Below, in pieces: positions 26,663-34,192 of a stretch of DNA of 64,000 nt. The number at the start of each line of letters is the position of its first letter. Position 1 is the stretch's first letter. Under the pieces are notes generated by a model, which saw only the letters and a list, made by a program, of their open reading frames with translations, was not told the origin of the DNA and ran no database searches. Source of the stretch: Gp6-AA40 sp035293405 (GTDB lineage Bacteria > Acidobacteriota > Vicinamibacteria > Vicinamibacterales > UBA2999); the NCBI GenBank assembly GCA_035293405.1, contig DATDOE010000075.1, forward strand, positions 62,001 through 126,000. The letters are read 5' to 3'. A program made the translations under genes and the position numbers.

Positions 26663-27254
26663 CGCGCATGCGCTCGGCCAAGCGATGGACCGCGCGCTGC
26701 AGCGCCATTCGTGCGGCGTTCGGCGATCGACCGGTCATGCACCCGAGTTGCTCGTGCGTGTAGTCGAGCTCGACGTGCGCAACGATGAGCTCGCGGTCCT
26801 GCGGACTCAGACGTGCGAGGGCGGCACGATACCGTGCCTGCTCTTGGTGTGCGGCCGCGCGGTCGAAGGGCGACGGCCGCCGATCGACGAGTGACTCCAA
26901 TCCTCCGACTCGTACGCCGCGGCGTGCGAAGCGCCGGTGCTCATCACGAATGCGATTCCGGACTGCCACCCGGAGATAGCGCGCCAGTGCATGAGGGCCT
27001 CGTGGGGCGAATGCCGGCAGCCGTCGAACGGCGCCAAGGACGGCGTCGTGAACGATATCTGTCGTATCGGCGCCGGCACGTACCCATCGCGCCAGTCGGC
27101 CGTGTGTCCAGCGATGGAGTTGTGGGAGATAGCGCTCGATCAACTCGCCGAGAGCGTCAGGATCGCCGAGCTGCGCGCGGGCGAGAAGACGCCGGGAGCT
27201 GGGCGCGGGCGGCCGCCTCGACGCGTCTCCAATCGACGAGGATGGCTTGACCAT
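26655..27254 (-). CDS. ECF-type sigma factor coupled to a kinase
   Basis: 199 residues with sigma region 2 (ADTTDIVHDAVLGAVRRLPA, ARYLRVAVRNRIRDEHRR) and region 4 (LSPQDRELIVAHVELDYTHE, QLGCMTGRSPNAARMALQRA). The N-terminus has a longer basic, proline-rich lead. There is no anti-sigma gene; the next gene, overlapping by eight bases, is a membrane-GAF-kinase protein. ECF factors controlled by Hanks-type kinases are known (for example EcfP/PknT in Vibrio), which suggests phosphorylation control here. A 59-bp inverted repeat lies 37 bases upstream, between this gene and a divergent XRE regulator. Confidence 0.9.
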   Translation of the reverse strand: MVKPSSSIGDASRRPPAPSSRRLLARAQLGDPDALGELIERYLPQLHRWTHGRLARWVRAGADTTDIVHDAVLGAVRRLPAFAPRGPHALARYLRVAVRNRIRDEHRRFARRGVRVGGLESLVDRRPSPFDRAAAHQEQARYRAALARLSPQDRELIVAHVELDYTHEQLGCMTGRSPNAARMALQRAVHRLAERMRDG

Positions 27255-27290
27255 CGAACGGACCCACTCCTGCTGTGGATCGTATCTGGC

Positions 27291-27349
27291 CTCGCTACCC
27301 CATATAGATCCTATTGAGATAGTTAACAGGATCTATACGGGGTAGCGAG
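27291..27349. promoter_or_regulatory. Strong inverted repeat between divergent sigma and XRE genes (probable operator)
   Basis: Two 22-base arms (27291-27312 and 27328-27349) are inverted copies with one mismatch, separated by a 15-base AT-rich spacer. Each arm runs CTCGCTACCCC then (A/G)TATAGATCCT. It lies between the start of the ECF gene (27254) and the XRE regulator (27382), so a dimer of that regulator may bind it and control both genes. A hairpin in either RNA leader is the alternative. Confidence 0.65.
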
Positions 27350-27381
27350 TCGTCTGGGGTCGCCAGATAGTTCAAGCCGGG

Positions 27382-27717
27382 ATGAAAGACGACGTACGGG
27401 CGGTCCGGCTGCGAATCGGCAAGAGGGTCAAACAGCTTCGCCAGCTTCGCGGCATGTCGCAGGAGAAGCTTGCCGAGTTGGTTGGGAATCAGTACAAGCA
27501 CATCGGACAGGTCGAGCGTGGAGAGGTGAATGTCGGTATAGACATCCTGGTGTCGATCGCCGCCCATCTCTCCGTGAGTCTGTCGGATCTCATCGAGCCA
27601 GCGGCACACTCAGGTGACGAGCGCGCCTACTGGGTGACACAGCAAGAGGCGGACGCCATCCAGGGCATGGCCGCGCGGCTGAAGCGTCAACGGGCGCGGA
27701 GTCGCAAGACGAATTAG
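27382..27717 (+). CDS. XRE-family helix-turn-helix transcriptional regulator
   Basis: 111 residues with one Cro/C1-type HTH in the first two thirds: RIGKRVKQLRQLRGMSQEKL, AELVGNQYKHIGQVERGEVN, VGIDILVSIAAHLSVSLSDL. The C-terminal tail is polar and basic (LKRQRARSRKTN) with no sensor domain. ATG start at 27382. A 59-bp inverted repeat begins 91 bases upstream and is the obvious candidate operator, with the divergent sigma/kinase operon as the other likely target. Confidence 0.88.
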   Translation: MKDDVRAVRLRIGKRVKQLRQLRGMSQEKLAELVGNQYKHIGQVERGEVNVGIDILVSIAAHLSVSLSDLIEPAAHSGDERAYWVTQQEADAIQGMAARLKRQRARSRKTN

Positions 27718-27819
27718 CACCGCCGCACCGCCCGCCGCACAGAAATTCACCGTACCTCGCGACCTGAATCCGTTATCGCTCCCCCAGGGTTCATGCCCGA
27801 GTGCACCACCCTTCATTGC

Positions 27820-27862
27820 CATCTATATATTCCAATAGTCTTGACAATACCCTCTATAGATG
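27820..27862. promoter_or_regulatory. Short inverted repeat in gap between two XRE genes
   Basis: Arms CATCTATA (27820-27827) and TATAGATG (27855-27862) are exact inverted copies around an AT-rich 27-base spacer containing TTGACA. The arm core resembles the TATAGATCC part of the 27291-27349 repeat. It could be a second XRE-bound site. The remaining gap 27718-27926 has no gene. Confidence 0.3.
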
Positions 27863-27926
27863 TCATCGTCCCTCGGGTCGAGATCGGATGCGAGCCTGGG
27901 ATTATGCGGCGTGATCCGATGTCGAA

Positions 27927-28328
27927 TCAGCGCTTGGCGCGTCGCGGAGCGCGTTGGAGCGCAAGGCTCGGTTGACGGCCACGCATTCGCTCGACGGCAG
28001 TTGTCAGCGCCGCGAGCGCAGCGGAGACGTTGTCGACGTCTGCGGGCGAGATGCGGTGGGGAGTTTCATCCGCAGGAGTGATCGTCTCGAAGAGCTCGCC
28101 GACTGACACGCCCAGCGCGCGGGCAAGGCGCACCAGGACGTCTGCGCCCGGATCGGCCTTGGCCAACTCGAGACGCCCGACATACTTGTAGTGAAGGCCG
28201 GCAAGTTCGGCGAGACGCTCCTGCGACAGCCGGCGTTCGAGGCGCAGCCGGCGCAGTTGAGCGCCTAGCGGCTTCAAGATGGCCGGCAGCGGGCGATGTT
28301 TTCGGACAGTGGGTTTCCGACGTGACAC
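27927..28328 (-). CDS. XRE-family helix-turn-helix transcriptional regulator
   Basis: 133 residues. A basic N-terminus (MSRRKPTVRKHRPLPAILKP) precedes one Cro/C1 HTH: LGAQLRRLRLERRLSQERLA, ELAGLHYKYVGRLELAKADP, GADVLVRLARALGVSVGELF. The C-terminal part is acidic then basic, without a recognised sensor domain. It is divergent from the ECF sigma gene at 28418; the 89-base gap holds a perfect 15-bp palindrome. Shares only the fold with the XRE protein at 27382. Confidence 0.88.
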   Translation of the reverse strand: MSRRKPTVRKHRPLPAILKPLGAQLRRLRLERRLSQERLAELAGLHYKYVGRLELAKADPGADVLVRLARALGVSVGELFETITPADETPHRISPADVDNVSAALAALTTAVERMRGRQPSLALQRAPRRAKR

Positions 28329-28365
28329 ACACGGTTGTGTACCGCAGTGTCGCGTTCGCTAGAAC

Positions 28366-28380
28366 CACCCATAGTGGGTG
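28366..28380. promoter_or_regulatory. Perfect 15-bp palindrome between divergent XRE and ECF genes
   Basis: CACCCATAGTGGGTG has six-base arms around TAG. It lies 38 bases upstream of the XRE start (28328) and 38 bases upstream of the sigma ATG (28418), almost centred. A shared operator for the XRE regulator is plausible. Confidence 0.45.
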
Positions 28381-28417
28381 TACGTGTTCTCATCATAACA
28401 CCGATAAGTGTCTATCG

Positions 28418-29068
28418 ATGACGAAGGCAATTCTCGAACGGGTCGTCGCGGACCGCCGCGACAGCGGCACGAGACCCGACGCGCAGTTGATGGCGGAGAT
28501 GCAGTCGAGCGACGGTGACGCTTTCGGCGCGTTGTTCCGGCGGTACGCTCGGCTCGTTCAGCGTGTCGCCACCGACATCCTCCGTGACGCTGGTGAAGCC
28601 GAGGACGTGACTCAAGACGTGTTTCTGGAGGTCTATCGCAAGGCGCATCTATACGACCCGTCCCGCGGCTCTGTGCGAGTGTGGCTCCTTCAATATGCGT
28701 ATCACCGAAGCCTCCGCCGCAAGGACGCCCTTCGCAGACGAGCCGCCTATCGAGGCGAATCGTTGGACGAATTGGACATGTGGCCCCACGAACACCGCCG
28801 TCAGCTGACGCCGGATGAGTGTCGCTGGTTCATTCGAGAGGGGCTGGCCCACCTGCCGGAACGACAGCGCACGACGTTGGAGCTCGCCTGTCTCGAGGAG
28901 CTGAGCCTGCGCGATGTCGCGGCCCGACTGCGGGTCACACTCGGCTGCGCGCGGCACTACTACTATCGCGGAATGGCGCGCCTGCGAGCGTGGGCGATGG
29001 TGGCGGGGAAGTGTCCGAGGAAAGAACAACGACCTCGCTATTCACGTCCCCGCGTCGGGCGATCGTGA
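28418..29068 (+). CDS. ECF-type RNA polymerase sigma factor
   Basis: 216 residues from the ATG at 28418. Region 2 is seen in DGDAFGALFRRYARLVQRVA and GEAEDVTQDVFLEVYRKAHL with VRVWLLQYAYHRSLRRKDAL; region 4 in LPERQRTTLELACLEELSLR and DVAARLRVTLGCARHYYYRG. No anti-sigma gene adjoins it. Its 3' end overlaps the convergent sigma-54 activator gene by 31 bases. The divergent XRE gene and the palindrome between them suggest repression by that regulator. Confidence 0.9.
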   Translation: MTKAILERVVADRRDSGTRPDAQLMAEMQSSDGDAFGALFRRYARLVQRVATDILRDAGEAEDVTQDVFLEVYRKAHLYDPSRGSVRVWLLQYAYHRSLRRKDALRRRAAYRGESLDELDMWPHEHRRQLTPDECRWFIREGLAHLPERQRTTLELACLEELSLRDVAARLRVTLGCARHYYYRGMARLRAWAMVAGKCPRKEQRPRYSRPRVGRS

Positions 29069-30768
29069 CGTCTGAGGAGCCGGTACAGCTGATGCCGCGA
29101 GAGACCGAGCTCCGCGGCCGTCCGCCCGTATCTGGAGCCGTTGCGTTCCAACGCGGCGCGCACGTCGGCGACTGAAGGACGTGTACGAGGCGACTCCGAG
29201 GGCACGGTGCCTGGCGCCGCGAACGGCTGGTGCTGGCGCCCGTCACGCGTGTCGAACTCCTCGGGCAAGTGCTCGCGTCTCAACCACGGGTCGTCCCCGG
29301 CCGCGACGATCATCCGTTCAAGCGTGTTTTCGAGCTCGCGAATGTTTCCTGGCCACGAGTAGCCATCGAACAGATCTGCGACCGCCGGGTCGAGAGCCGG
29401 CATCGGCCGGCGCTTTCGCGCCGCGAACCGTCCCATCGTCGCCTGAACCAGCGTTCGGATGTCCGCGACGCCACGCCGACGCAGCGGCGGGACTCGCAGC
29501 TCGTACACCTTCAGCCGATAGTACAGGTCTTCGCGAAAGCGCCCACGCGCTTTCGCACGCGCCAGGTCGACGTGCGTGGCGGCGATCACGCGGACATCGA
29601 ATGGCGTCTCGCGTCTGCTGCCAAGCCTCTGGACTGTGCGCTGCTGGAGCGCACGCAGCAACTTGGTTTGCAAGTCCGATGTCAACTCACCGATCTCGTC
29701 GAGAAACACCGTCCCACCGTCGGCGCGCTCGAATGGTCCGGGTTGATCGTCAACCGCGCCGGTGAACGCTCCGCGCACGTGACCAAAGATCTCGTCCTCG
29801 ACGAGCGTCGGGGAAAGACCAGCACAGTTCACGACGACGAACGGTGCCCGACAGCGGCGCGACGCGCGATGGATGGCGGTGGCCACGCGCTCCTTTCCAG
29901 TGCCCGACTCGCCAAGAATCAGCACGGTCACGTCGGCATCGCCCGCCACCTGCACCATGTGATGCTTGAGTCGCTCGATTTCCGGCGACGTGCCGTCGAT
30001 CTCCGGGAATAGCTCGCGCCCAACGGACTCGGGATGTCCGTGAGAGTCGCGTGCCGGAGAGTCTGCAGCTGGAATCGGAACGGCTACGGTCCACAGAGAC
30101 ACCACGCGCACCAGATCGCCGCCGTGCCGGTCGATGCACGGAAACGCATCCACGTGAAGCCAGATCGGCGGCTCCATACCGTGCTGCCTGACACCGATGA
30201 TCGCTCGGCGGACGGGACGACGTGTGGCGATTGCGATGTGCAGGGGCAGGTCGTCGGGCTGGAGTATTGTGCCGTCGGAGCGGAGGAGATCGCACTCAGT
30301 GTCAACACCGAGCATCGCTACCAGAGACAGCGCAGCTGAAATCGAGTTGGACAGGACCAGACGCCCATCAGGTCCATGAACGGTAATGCCCAGCCCGGCG
30401 GCGGCCATAGCCGCGCCGAGCATCTCGTCCCGCTGCGAATGGCTGACAACGTGTTCGAGCGATGCGAGGAGCTCGGCAGAGGATGGGCTCGACTCATCTG
30501 AGCGAGCAGGCCTGGCGATCCCTGACAACGCTTCGGCCAGCGTCATGCCCCGAACGGCGTCCGGCTCGATGCCGGCAGGATCCACGGTCACCGTTTCTCG
30601 TGCCATGCGCACGTTCCGCCAGGTTCGGTTCGGGCGCAGTCTCGCCATACGAGCCTGAAACGCTGGAGTCAACCGAAACGCACGGGGCCATTCCGGATTC
30701 GTCACAGGGGAGTCGTCTCCACGGTCCCTCTCCACAGCTCTCTCCAACATTCGCTGCGCCCACGCCAT
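29038..30768 (-). CDS. Sigma-54-dependent transcriptional activator (PAS-AAA+-Fis)
   Basis: 576 residues. A PAS-like sensory region lies at about 110-215. The AAA+ domain has Walker A GESGTGKE at 286-293, the sigma-54 contact loop GAFTGA at 333-338, Walker B GGTVFLDEIGEL near 351, and the arginine-finger region FREDLYYRLKVYELRVPPLR. A Fis-type HTH ends the protein (RYGRTAAELGLSRHQLYRLL). No response-regulator receiver domain is present, so the signal is probably a ligand or cofactor bound by PAS. It is co-transcribed with the small gene 30772-31179 (three-base gap) and divergent from the lasso-peptide operon, whose start region holds a perfect sigma-54 promoter. It is the predicted activator of that operon. 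Confidence 0.93.
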   Translation of the reverse strand: MAWAQRMLERAVERDRGDDSPVTNPEWPRAFRLTPAFQARMARLRPNRTWRNVRMARETVTVDPAGIEPDAVRGMTLAEALSGIARPARSDESSPSSAELLASLEHVVSHSQRDEMLGAAMAAAGLGITVHGPDGRLVLSNSISAALSLVAMLGVDTECDLLRSDGTILQPDDLPLHIAIATRRPVRRAIIGVRQHGMEPPIWLHVDAFPCIDRHGGDLVRVVSLWTVAVPIPAADSPARDSHGHPESVGRELFPEIDGTSPEIERLKHHMVQVAGDADVTVLILGESGTGKERVATAIHRASRRCRAPFVVVNCAGLSPTLVEDEIFGHVRGAFTGAVDDQPGPFERADGGTVFLDEIGELTSDLQTKLLRALQQRTVQRLGSRRETPFDVRVIAATHVDLARAKARGRFREDLYYRLKVYELRVPPLRRRGVADIRTLVQATMGRFAARKRRPMPALDPAVADLFDGYSWPGNIRELENTLERMIVAAGDDPWLRREHLPEEFDTRDGRQHQPFAAPGTVPSESPRTRPSVADVRAALERNGSRYGRTAAELGLSRHQLYRLLRRHDRPTRGRE

Positions 30769-30771
30769 GCA

Positions 30772-31179
30772 TCAATCGGCGCGGTACACACAGACAAAAA
30801 CAAGGCCAAAGGCAAGCCCCGTGTAGAAGTACGCGCTGTCCGACACGCTTTGCAGGGCGAGCGCCGCCGATTCGATCTCGTCTCGCTGCTCCATGGACAA
30901 AGCGGCACCATCCAGAGCACCTCGCCACGCTGTGCGCAGCTGGGCGAGCTCGAGATGCGCCTGAGCAACGGATTCGATGTCGGCAAACAGTTCGTGCTCA
31001 CCACGAGCGCCGGGATCGAAGATGCCACGGCTGGGAACCTTTCGCAGAGCGAGCGCGGTGAGATCAGAGAGAGTGTCCGCGTGCCCGCGAGGACATTCGA
31101 GCTCCGCGGCACGAATCACGTGGCGCAAGAGCGCGGGCCAATCGGCAAGCGCTAAGGACCGTGACCGACGATGACGCAT
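30772..31179 (-). CDS. Small protein of unknown function, co-transcribed with the sigma-54 activator
   Basis: 135 residues from the ATG at 31179, which has GGAGG five bases upstream; the frame is open further but without a good start. The N-terminus is basic (RHRRSRSLALADWPALLRHV), the middle helical and acidic, and the end hydrophobic (AYFYTGLAFGLVFVCVY), possibly a membrane anchor. No family recognised. Three bases separate it from the activator gene, and it diverges from the lasso operon, so it may modulate the activator or sense at the membrane. Confidence 0.72.
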   Translation of the reverse strand: MRHRRSRSLALADWPALLRHVIRAAELECPRGHADTLSDLTALALRKVPSRGIFDPGARGEHELFADIESVAQAHLELAQLRTAWRGALDGAALSMEQRDEIESAALALQSVSDSAYFYTGLAFGLVFVCVYRAD

Positions 31180-31300
31180 GGGACCTCCTTCGGCGGCAAG
31201 TGCCCGACGTCGCCAAGGGAGTGAGAGGGTGGGCGCGCGACGGAAAAGTGTGAGCGGCCGGACGTGCGAAAGAGTAGCGTCGTTATTGGGCGAAGACAAG

Positions 31301-31316
31301 GGAAAAGGTCGTGCCA
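31301..31316 (-). promoter_or_regulatory. Possible sigma-54 promoter for the activator operon
   Basis: Read on the minus strand the sequence is TGGCACGACCTTTTCC. The -24 half TGGCACG is perfect, while the -12 half is TTTC instead of TTGC. It lies about 120 bases upstream of the small gene's ATG at 31179. Weak, but it would make the divergent operons co-regulated. Confidence 0.3.
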
Positions 31317-31328
31317 AACAAGGCCTGA

Positions 31329-31356
31329 CAATGCGCGCGCGCATGCGCGCGCATTG
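31329..31356. promoter_or_regulatory. Inverted repeat, probable upstream activator site for the lasso operon
   Basis: Eleven-base arms CAATGCGCGCG (31329-31339) and CGCGCGCATTG (31346-31356) are exact inverted copies around six bases. The centre is about 104 bases before the predicted start site of the sigma-54 promoter at 31420-31434, the normal range for enhancer sites of sigma-54 activators. It is also just upstream of the divergent activator operon. Confidence 0.6.
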
Positions 31357-31419
31357 CGCGATCACGCCCGCGCGCGCCCATGTTCCTCACGTTGCCGTGA
31401 TGAATCCTTGAAGCGTGCG

Positions 31420-31434
31420 TGGCATGTCACTTGC
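31420..31434 (+). promoter_or_regulatory. Sigma-54 promoter of the lasso-peptide operon
   Basis: TGGCATGTCACTTGC carries the invariant GG and GC separated by exactly ten bases, with TGGCA and TTGC both matching consensus; one base of the -24 box (T for C) differs. Predicted transcription start is near 31446, just before the ATG at 31448. A sigma-54-dependent activator is encoded divergently next door. Confidence 0.72.
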
Positions 31435-31447
31435 GCACGACGAGGAC

Positions 31448-31735
31448 ATGCGTGAGATCGACAGTGGTCGAATTGAGCCATCACCGCTTGCCCGCGCATC
31501 GGTGTCACCAGACGGACTGATACTTCTGGACGTGCGCGGTGGAGTCCTCCTCGCGTCGAACTCAATCGGTGCGCGCATCTGGCAGCTCATCGAACAACAA
31601 CACACCGTCGCCGAGATCGCGCGTCAGCTGGTCGCGGACTACGACGTTCCAGCTGCACGCGCGGAACACGACGTCACGACCTTCGTGGCTGCGTTGGCCG
31701 ACCGCGGCCTTATCAGCGTCGAGCGGCCATGCTGA
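31448..31735 (+). CDS. Lasso peptide B1 protein (PqqD-like RiPP recognition element)
   Basis: A PqqD-family winged-helix RRE that should bind the leader of the precursor peptide and present it to the B2 protease. Family pattern is clear: VSPDGLILLDVRGGVLLASN, SIGARIWQLIEQQHTVAEIA, then VDYD-type end with a C-terminal ADRGLISV. The frame is open to 31415, but ATG at 31448 (95 residues) is chosen because the sigma-54 promoter overlaps the earlier starts and would begin transcription near 31446; this leaves almost no leader, and a GTG at 31502 is another option. It overlaps the B2 gene by seven bases. Confidence 0.85.
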   Translation: MREIDSGRIEPSPLARASVSPDGLILLDVRGGVLLASNSIGARIWQLIEQQHTVAEIARQLVADYDVPAARAEHDVTTFVAALADRGLISVERPC

Positions 31736-32136
31736 CGCGACATCCTCTTCACGCCACCGCGAGGATCACGTGGTTGGTCGCATCCGCCTGGTGCGGGCTC
31801 GCGGTGTTTGATCTCGCACTGATCTGGGGATTCGCTGGCGTTCACGAATCGATCCGTGCCTGTCCTGTGAAGCCACGCCGAACGATGTCGCCCTCCGTCG
31901 AAGACATCGTGTGGGCAGTCGAGGAAGCCTGTGTCTGGTACGTGAAGCGCGCCGCGTGCCTACAGCGGTCGTCGGTAGCGACGTGGCTGCTTCGCCGGAA
32001 CGGCGTGCGCGCGGATCTCGTGATTGGCTATCGGCCGGTTCCGTTCGAATCGCACGCCTGGGTCGAAGTCGAGGGCCTCGTCGTCAACGACCGGCCGCAG
32101 TACCAGCGGTTCTTCGCCGTGCTGGAACGTCTCTGA
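31729..32136 (+). CDS. Lasso peptide biosynthesis B2 protein (transglutaminase-like cysteine protease)
   Basis: 135 residues. Cleaves the leader from the lasso precursor. The catalytic triad is visible as Cys77 in ACLQRSSVATWLLRR, His109 in FESHAWVEVEG and Asp121 in VVNDRPQ, in the standard B2 arrangement, with NGVRADLVIGYR between. A hydrophobic N-terminal segment (TWLVASAWCGLAVFDLALIW) may tether it to the membrane. It overlaps B1 by seven bases and precedes the C gene by 26 bases. Confidence 0.93.
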   Translation: MLTRHPLHATARITWLVASAWCGLAVFDLALIWGFAGVHESIRACPVKPRRTMSPSVEDIVWAVEEACVWYVKRAACLQRSSVATWLLRRNGVRADLVIGYRPVPFESHAWVEVEGLVVNDRPQYQRFFAVLERL

Positions 32137-32162
32137 ATGGTCCTGTCGCGTCTCAGGGGGTG

Positions 32163-34058
32163 ATGGTGGGAGCACTGGCAGGAGTTCTGTTCTTCGACCG
32201 ACGACCGGTCGACGAGGAAAGCCGGGCGCTGAGCGCGACGTTGGCAGCCGCAGTCCCCGACGGCGTCTCGACGTTCGTCGACACCGGCGTGGTCCTGGTG
32301 CATGGCGCCGTTCGCGTGTGGGCGGATCACGGCGCTTCGTGCCTGGTGCGGCGCTCGCAGGCGGGGCTCACGATCACCTGGGATGGTCGGCTGGACAATC
32401 GAGACGATCTGCTCCTGCAGCTTGATGGCCACCTTCCGCACGACCGAGGCGATGCCGCCATTGCGCTGTCGGTGTTCGAGCGCTGGGGCATCGACGGCCT
32501 GCGTCTGCTGATCGGCGACTGGAGCGCTGCAATTTGGGACTCACGCAACCGGACGCTGCATCTCGCACGCGACTACATGGGCGTTCGGCCGCTCTACTAC
32601 TACACGGACGCGCGCTCGGTACGCTGGTCGAGTAGCCTCGGTGAGCTGGCCACGCGCACCGGCTGCATCGACGCGCTGGACGAACGATTCATCGCGCGAT
32701 TCATGGCATGGCGCTGCTCGACCGACGTGACACCGTACGACGGGATTCGCGCCGTGCCGACGGCGCAGTGCGTGTCGCTGTCACCGACCGGCACTGAGAC
32801 CGTCAGGCGCTTCTGGTGCCTCGAGCCAGGCCTCGTCCGCTATCGAGATCGACGAACGTACGAAGAGCGCCTCCGGGCCTTGTGGTCGGAAGCTGTCGTG
32901 GCGCGGCTCCGCAGCCCGGGCACGGTGTGGGCGGAGCTGAGCGGTGGGCTCGACTCTTCTTCCGTGGTCTGCATGGCCAACGCCTTGATCGCGAGCAGAC
33001 GTGCACACGCGACTGCGCTCCGGACTGTGTCGCACGTCGCCGTGCATTCTCCTGAAGGCGACGAGCGCCGGTTCATCGCGGAAGTGGAGCGGAGGATCGG
33101 CATTGTCACACACACGGTCGGCGTTGAGGCATCTGCGGATGCTCGGGACGCCGACAGTGACTGGGTGACACCGTGTGCACCGCGTGGAGTGCGGCTGGCG
33201 GCCGCACGGTACGTCCAGGAGCAAGGGGGCCGGGTGATCCTGTCTGGTGGCATGGGCGACGCGATTATGGGCTGCTCGCCGGACAACAGCCTCGCGGTCT
33301 TCGACGAGCTCATGCGGGGACGAATCCTCACAACGCTGGTCAAGGCGCGTTCGTGGAGTCGGGCTACTCAAAAGCCGTTCGTCGAGATCGTCTGCAATCT
33401 CGTGCGCGAAGCGGCGCGCGGATCCCGCACCTATGCCATGGATCACGCGCTGAACGAGTACCAGCGCGCCGGCATCGAATTGCTCGCGCCACGACTACGC
33501 GCCACGGCGGTGGAACCATCCGGGATATCTGACGGAAGCCCTCGGGTGCCACTTTCACAGCGTGAGTGGGCGCGCATGGTGATCGACCACTCGCTGCACG
33601 CACGTCTCGAAGCGCCGACGGCGATGGGCATGGCCTACGCGTACCCGTTCGCACATCGGCCTCTCGTCGAGTACATGCTGGCGATTCCGAGTGAGGAGCT
33701 CAGCGCCCCTGGCCGGATGCGGTCCCTGATGCGGCGCGCCTTTGAAGGGCTGGTGCCGGCCAGAGTCTTGAGCCGTGTCTCGAAGGGCTACTACCCGCCG
33801 GCGATGACGCGCGCGGTCCGTGCCGTCGCCGTGTCGCTGCTTCCGGTCGAAGGCCTCGAGGTTGTTCGACGCGGCTGGATCGATGCCGCACGGCTCGAAT
33901 CGGCGATCGCGGCTCTGATGAACGGAGGCGGACGAACGGCCGCCGAAGTGCGTCTCGTGCTGCAGCTCGAAGAGTGGATGACATCACGAAATCGGCGAGC
34001 GCTCGCCGCAACGCCACAACGGAAGGAGGTGACACACAATGGAGTACTCATCGCCTGA
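32163..34058 (+). CDS. Lasso peptide macrolactam synthetase (asparagine synthetase-like C protein)
   Basis: 631 residues. Activates the side-chain acid of the core peptide with ATP and closes the macrolactam ring. The N-terminal glutaminase-like domain lacks the Cys that true asparagine synthetases have after the initiator Met (it begins MVGALAGVLFF), as in other lasso C proteins. GDWSAAIWD and ARDYMGVRPLYYY follow. The synthetase domain has the PP-loop SGGLDSSSV near 32940 and ILSGGMGDAIMG. ATG at 32163 is chosen; a GTG at 32160 is equivalent. The last 20 bases overlap the precursor gene, so precursor translation is probably coupled to this gene. Confidence 0.93.
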   Translation: MVGALAGVLFFDRRPVDEESRALSATLAAAVPDGVSTFVDTGVVLVHGAVRVWADHGASCLVRRSQAGLTITWDGRLDNRDDLLLQLDGHLPHDRGDAAIALSVFERWGIDGLRLLIGDWSAAIWDSRNRTLHLARDYMGVRPLYYYTDARSVRWSSSLGELATRTGCIDALDERFIARFMAWRCSTDVTPYDGIRAVPTAQCVSLSPTGTETVRRFWCLEPGLVRYRDRRTYEERLRALWSEAVVARLRSPGTVWAELSGGLDSSSVVCMANALIASRRAHATALRTVSHVAVHSPEGDERRFIAEVERRIGIVTHTVGVEASADARDADSDWVTPCAPRGVRLAAARYVQEQGGRVILSGGMGDAIMGCSPDNSLAVFDELMRGRILTTLVKARSWSRATQKPFVEIVCNLVREAARGSRTYAMDHALNEYQRAGIELLAPRLRATAVEPSGISDGSPRVPLSQREWARMVIDHSLHARLEAPTAMGMAYAYPFAHRPLVEYMLAIPSEELSAPGRMRSLMRRAFEGLVPARVLSRVSKGYYPPAMTRAVRAVAVSLLPVEGLEVVRRGWIDAARLESAIAALMNGGGRTAAEVRLVLQLEEWMTSRNRRALAATPQRKEVTHNGVLIA

Positions 34059-34176
34059 GCTCATCGTGATCGGCCACACGCAAGACCTCGTGCTGGGAGC
34101 GATCCCTGGACCAGAGGACAATCCTGGTGATCCGGATCATGCTCTCGTGGGGCTCGTGCTCGGTCTCGACGACTGA
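34039..34176 (+). CDS. Lasso peptide precursor (A)
   Basis: A 45-residue gene with a strong ribosome-binding site (AAGGAGGT, eight bases before ATG), starting inside the end of the C gene. The leader has the lasso motif YxxPxL as YSSPEL at residues 3-8, followed by IVIGHTQDLVLG. By alignment with leaders ending LTLG the core starts at Gly20 (GAIPGPEDN...), with Glu7 or Asp8 of the core as ring acceptor and Val instead of the usual Thr at position -2. The tail is long and hydrophobic-acidic (DHALVGLVLGLDD), 26 core residues in all. The ring position is a prediction. Its place at the end of the operon is unusual. Confidence 0.82.
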   Translation: MEYSSPELIVIGHTQDLVLGAIPGPEDNPGDPDHALVGLVLGLDD

Positions 34177-34192
34177 GCATCGCGTCACTGCA

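Noticed and set aside
23789..26894. Plus-strand open frames opposite the kinase and ECF genes (for example 24779-26047, 25677-26894)
   Set aside because: Composition is Arg/Ser-rich and without motifs; the minus strand carries intact kinase and sigma motifs.
31205..31415. A lasso precursor gene upstream of B1, the usual position
   Set aside because: No short frame there has a ribosome-binding site or a YxxPxL leader; the good candidate is at 34039-34176.
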